From positions 1 to 6,855 of the forward strand of contig CAAECT010000203.1 in the NCBI GenBank assembly GCA_900754435.1: DNA of 6,855 bases, read 5' to 3'. Below the pieces are notes generated by a model. It was not told where the DNA came from and did no database searches. It saw only the letters and a program-made list of their open reading frames with translations. Positions 5,966 to 6,855 of the stretch are shown here, in pieces; position 1 is the first letter of the stretch, and each line of letters opens with the position of its first letter. Position numbers and translations under genes: made by a program. The DNA comes from an uncultured Collinsella sp. (GTDB lineage Bacteria; Actinomycetota; Coriobacteriia; Coriobacteriales; Coriobacteriaceae).

Positions 5966-6583
5966 ATGGACACCAATCATTCCCCCATCATCAGCCCCCT
6001 CACCATGCGTGAATCCGCCCGAGGTATCACGCTCACCAGCATTTACGATGAGATGCTCGCCCGTCGCGAGCTCTCCGTCATGGGAAACATCGAAACCCCG
6101 ATGGCCCACGACCTATGCCAGCAGATTCGCCTGCTCGATGCCACCGACCCCAACCGCCCCATCACCATATTTGTCGCCAGCGCCGGCGGAAGCGTGCGAT
6201 CGGGTCTTGCGATCTATGACGCCATGCGCCTCGCATCGTGCCCCATCCGCACCGTCTGCCTGGAATTCGCCGCGTCCATGGGCGCCGTGATCTTTATGGG
6301 CGGCGACGATCGCCGTATGGCGCCCCATGCAGAGCTCATGATTCACGACCCGCTGATCCCCCAGGGGGCAGGCGGCTCGGCACTTGCGCTGCAGGAAACC
6401 AGCCGGCGTCTCATGCAGACCCGCAAGACCCTCACGCAAATCCTCTCGGACCGCAGCGGCCTCACGCCCAAGCGCATCCAGTCCCTCACTGCAAAAGACA
6501 CCTACCTTTCGGCCGAGCGCTCCGTCGAGCTCGGCTTTGCCCACGAAATCCTTTCGACCACCAAGGAGGTCGCCCATGTCTAA
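5966..6583 (+). CDS. ClpP-like serine peptidase of a mobile element
   Basis: A ClpP-family (S14) peptidase of 205 residues, full family length. ClpP forms ring-shaped chambers and, with a Clp ATPase, degrades unfolded or tagged proteins in the cytoplasm. Alignment by eye with ClpP gives S104 in FAASMGA (nucleophile), H127 in MIHDP and D178 in AKDTYLSA, so the triad is intact; the oxyanion loop GGSV (residues 74-77) is kept and 'SGLAIYDAM' (79-87) is canonical. Differences: ASAGGS instead of NSPGGS, MIHDP instead of MIHQP, and a divergent C-terminus. No signal peptide or membrane helix is seen. The start has AAAGGAG five bases upstream. The gene overlaps the coupling-protein gene by 8 bases, and that gene's AAGGAGG lies within this one, so the two are translationally coupled. 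It is probably a specialised copy, separate from the housekeeping ClpP; whether it works with a host Clp ATPase or alone is unknown. Confidence 0.92.
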   Translation: MDTNHSPIISPLTMRESARGITLTSIYDEMLARRELSVMGNIETPMAHDLCQQIRLLDATDPNRPITIFVASAGGSVRSGLAIYDAMRLASCPIRTVCLEFAASMGAVIFMGGDDRRMAPHAELMIHDPLIPQGAGGSALALQETSRRLMQTRKTLTQILSDRSGLTPKRIQSLTAKDTYLSAERSVELGFAHEILSTTKEVAHV

Positions 6584-6855
6584 CCTCGCCAGCCGCCTCG
6601 CCGCATCTGAGTCCGCATCGTCCACCATCCTCGCCAAGGAGCGAACGCTTTCCTGCGACACCCGCCAAACGGGACTCAACAACAACGCACTTGTGATCGG
6701 CCCCTCGGGAGCCGGCAAGACCCGAAACGTCCTCAAGCCCAACCTGCTGCAAATGAACGCAAGCTACATCGTGCTCGACACCAAAGGCACGCTCTGTCGC
6801 GAAGTGGGACCCGTGCTGGCAGCCCACGGCTACCGCGTGCAATGTCTCAACTTCG
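6576..6855 (+). CDS. VirD4/TraG-type conjugative coupling protein, N-terminal part (cut by window edge)
   Basis: The first 93 residues of an ATPase that links the relaxase-DNA complex to a type IV secretion channel. 'CDTRQTGLNNNALVIGPSGAGKTRNVLKPN' spans residues 27-56 and matches the VirD4-like proteins of Gram-positive elements (CD1115-type as I recall them); the Walker A motif is GPSGAGKT at 42-49. The following strand reads IVLDTKGTL where relatives usually have DPKGE. Unlike classical VirD4, there is no N-terminal membrane domain: only about 40 residues precede the P-loop strand and none form a hydrophobic helix. The ATG at 6576 has a perfect AAGGAGG six bases upstream, inside the ClpP-like gene, and an 8-base overlap with it. 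The rest of the protein, including Walker B, lies beyond the window. Confidence 0.9.
   Translation, partial: MSNLASRLAASESASSTILAKERTLSCDTRQTGLNNNALVIGPSGAGKTRNVLKPNLLQMNASYIVLDTKGTLCREVGPVLAAHGYRVQCLNF

Noticed and set aside
5594..6109. Minus-strand frame of 171 codons overlapping the hypothetical and ClpP-like genes
   Set aside because: It is antisense to two genes with good ribosome sites and family support, and its product is G-rich with no recognisable pattern.
6113..6742. Minus-strand frame of 209 codons across the ClpP-like and coupling genes
   Set aside because: Shadow of the ClpP-like and VirD4-like genes; no start signal and no family resemblance.

Overview
The window reads as a bacterial chromosome segment of moderately high GC (clearly above 50% by eye) running into the start of a conjugative or mobilizable element. 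GC-rich coding sequence, strong AGGAGG-type ribosome binding sites, a YfcC/DcuC-type carrier with a GntR regulator, HAD phosphatases, and a VirD4-like coupling protein of the Gram-positive 'LNNN-x(4)-GxSGAGKT' type suggest a gut actinobacterium of the Coriobacteriia, Collinsella being my best guess. This is inference from style and gene content; there is no rRNA or marker gene to prove it.

Left part (1-4539), all on the minus strand. In transcription order: a Cof-type HAD-IIB phosphatase (4539-3697); an intrinsic terminator; a beta-phosphoglucomutase-like HAD-IA hydrolase (3632-2973); an intergenic stretch with a short terminator, a small palindrome and a perfect 14-bp hairpin; a HutC/UTRA-type GntR regulator (2822-2079); a strong hairpin; a regulatory region of about 170 bp with a good promoter, a perfect 9-bp inverted repeat and two direct repeats 21 bp apart; a YfcC-family membrane carrier (1860-398) broken by a one-base frameshift near 1585/1586; and, 9 bp after its stop, the N-terminal part of an amidohydrolase that runs off the left edge. 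Regulator, carrier and amidohydrolase look like one locus: GntR senses a small molecule, the carrier imports it, the amidohydrolase cleaves it. As the sequence stands the carrier cannot be made full length by ordinary translation.

Middle (4540-5011): 472 bp with no convincing gene. It separates the leftward chromosomal genes from the rightward element genes. It holds a rightward promoter-like sequence preceded by seven A residues, a small hairpin right after the expected start of transcription, and a long leader that becomes G-poor and CA-rich before the first gene. The chromosome/element junction probably lies here, but no attachment site can be defined from one end.

Right part (5012-6855), all on the plus strand: an unrecognised soluble 296-residue protein, a complete ClpP-like serine peptidase with an intact Ser-His-Asp triad, and the first 93 residues of a VirD4/TraG-type coupling ATPase whose start overlaps the clpP-like gene by 8 bases. 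The peptidase and coupling protein are thus translationally linked, which is the most interesting feature here: a dedicated ClpP-like protease built into a DNA-transfer operon. The coupling protein begins almost at its nucleotide-binding domain, with no membrane anchor.
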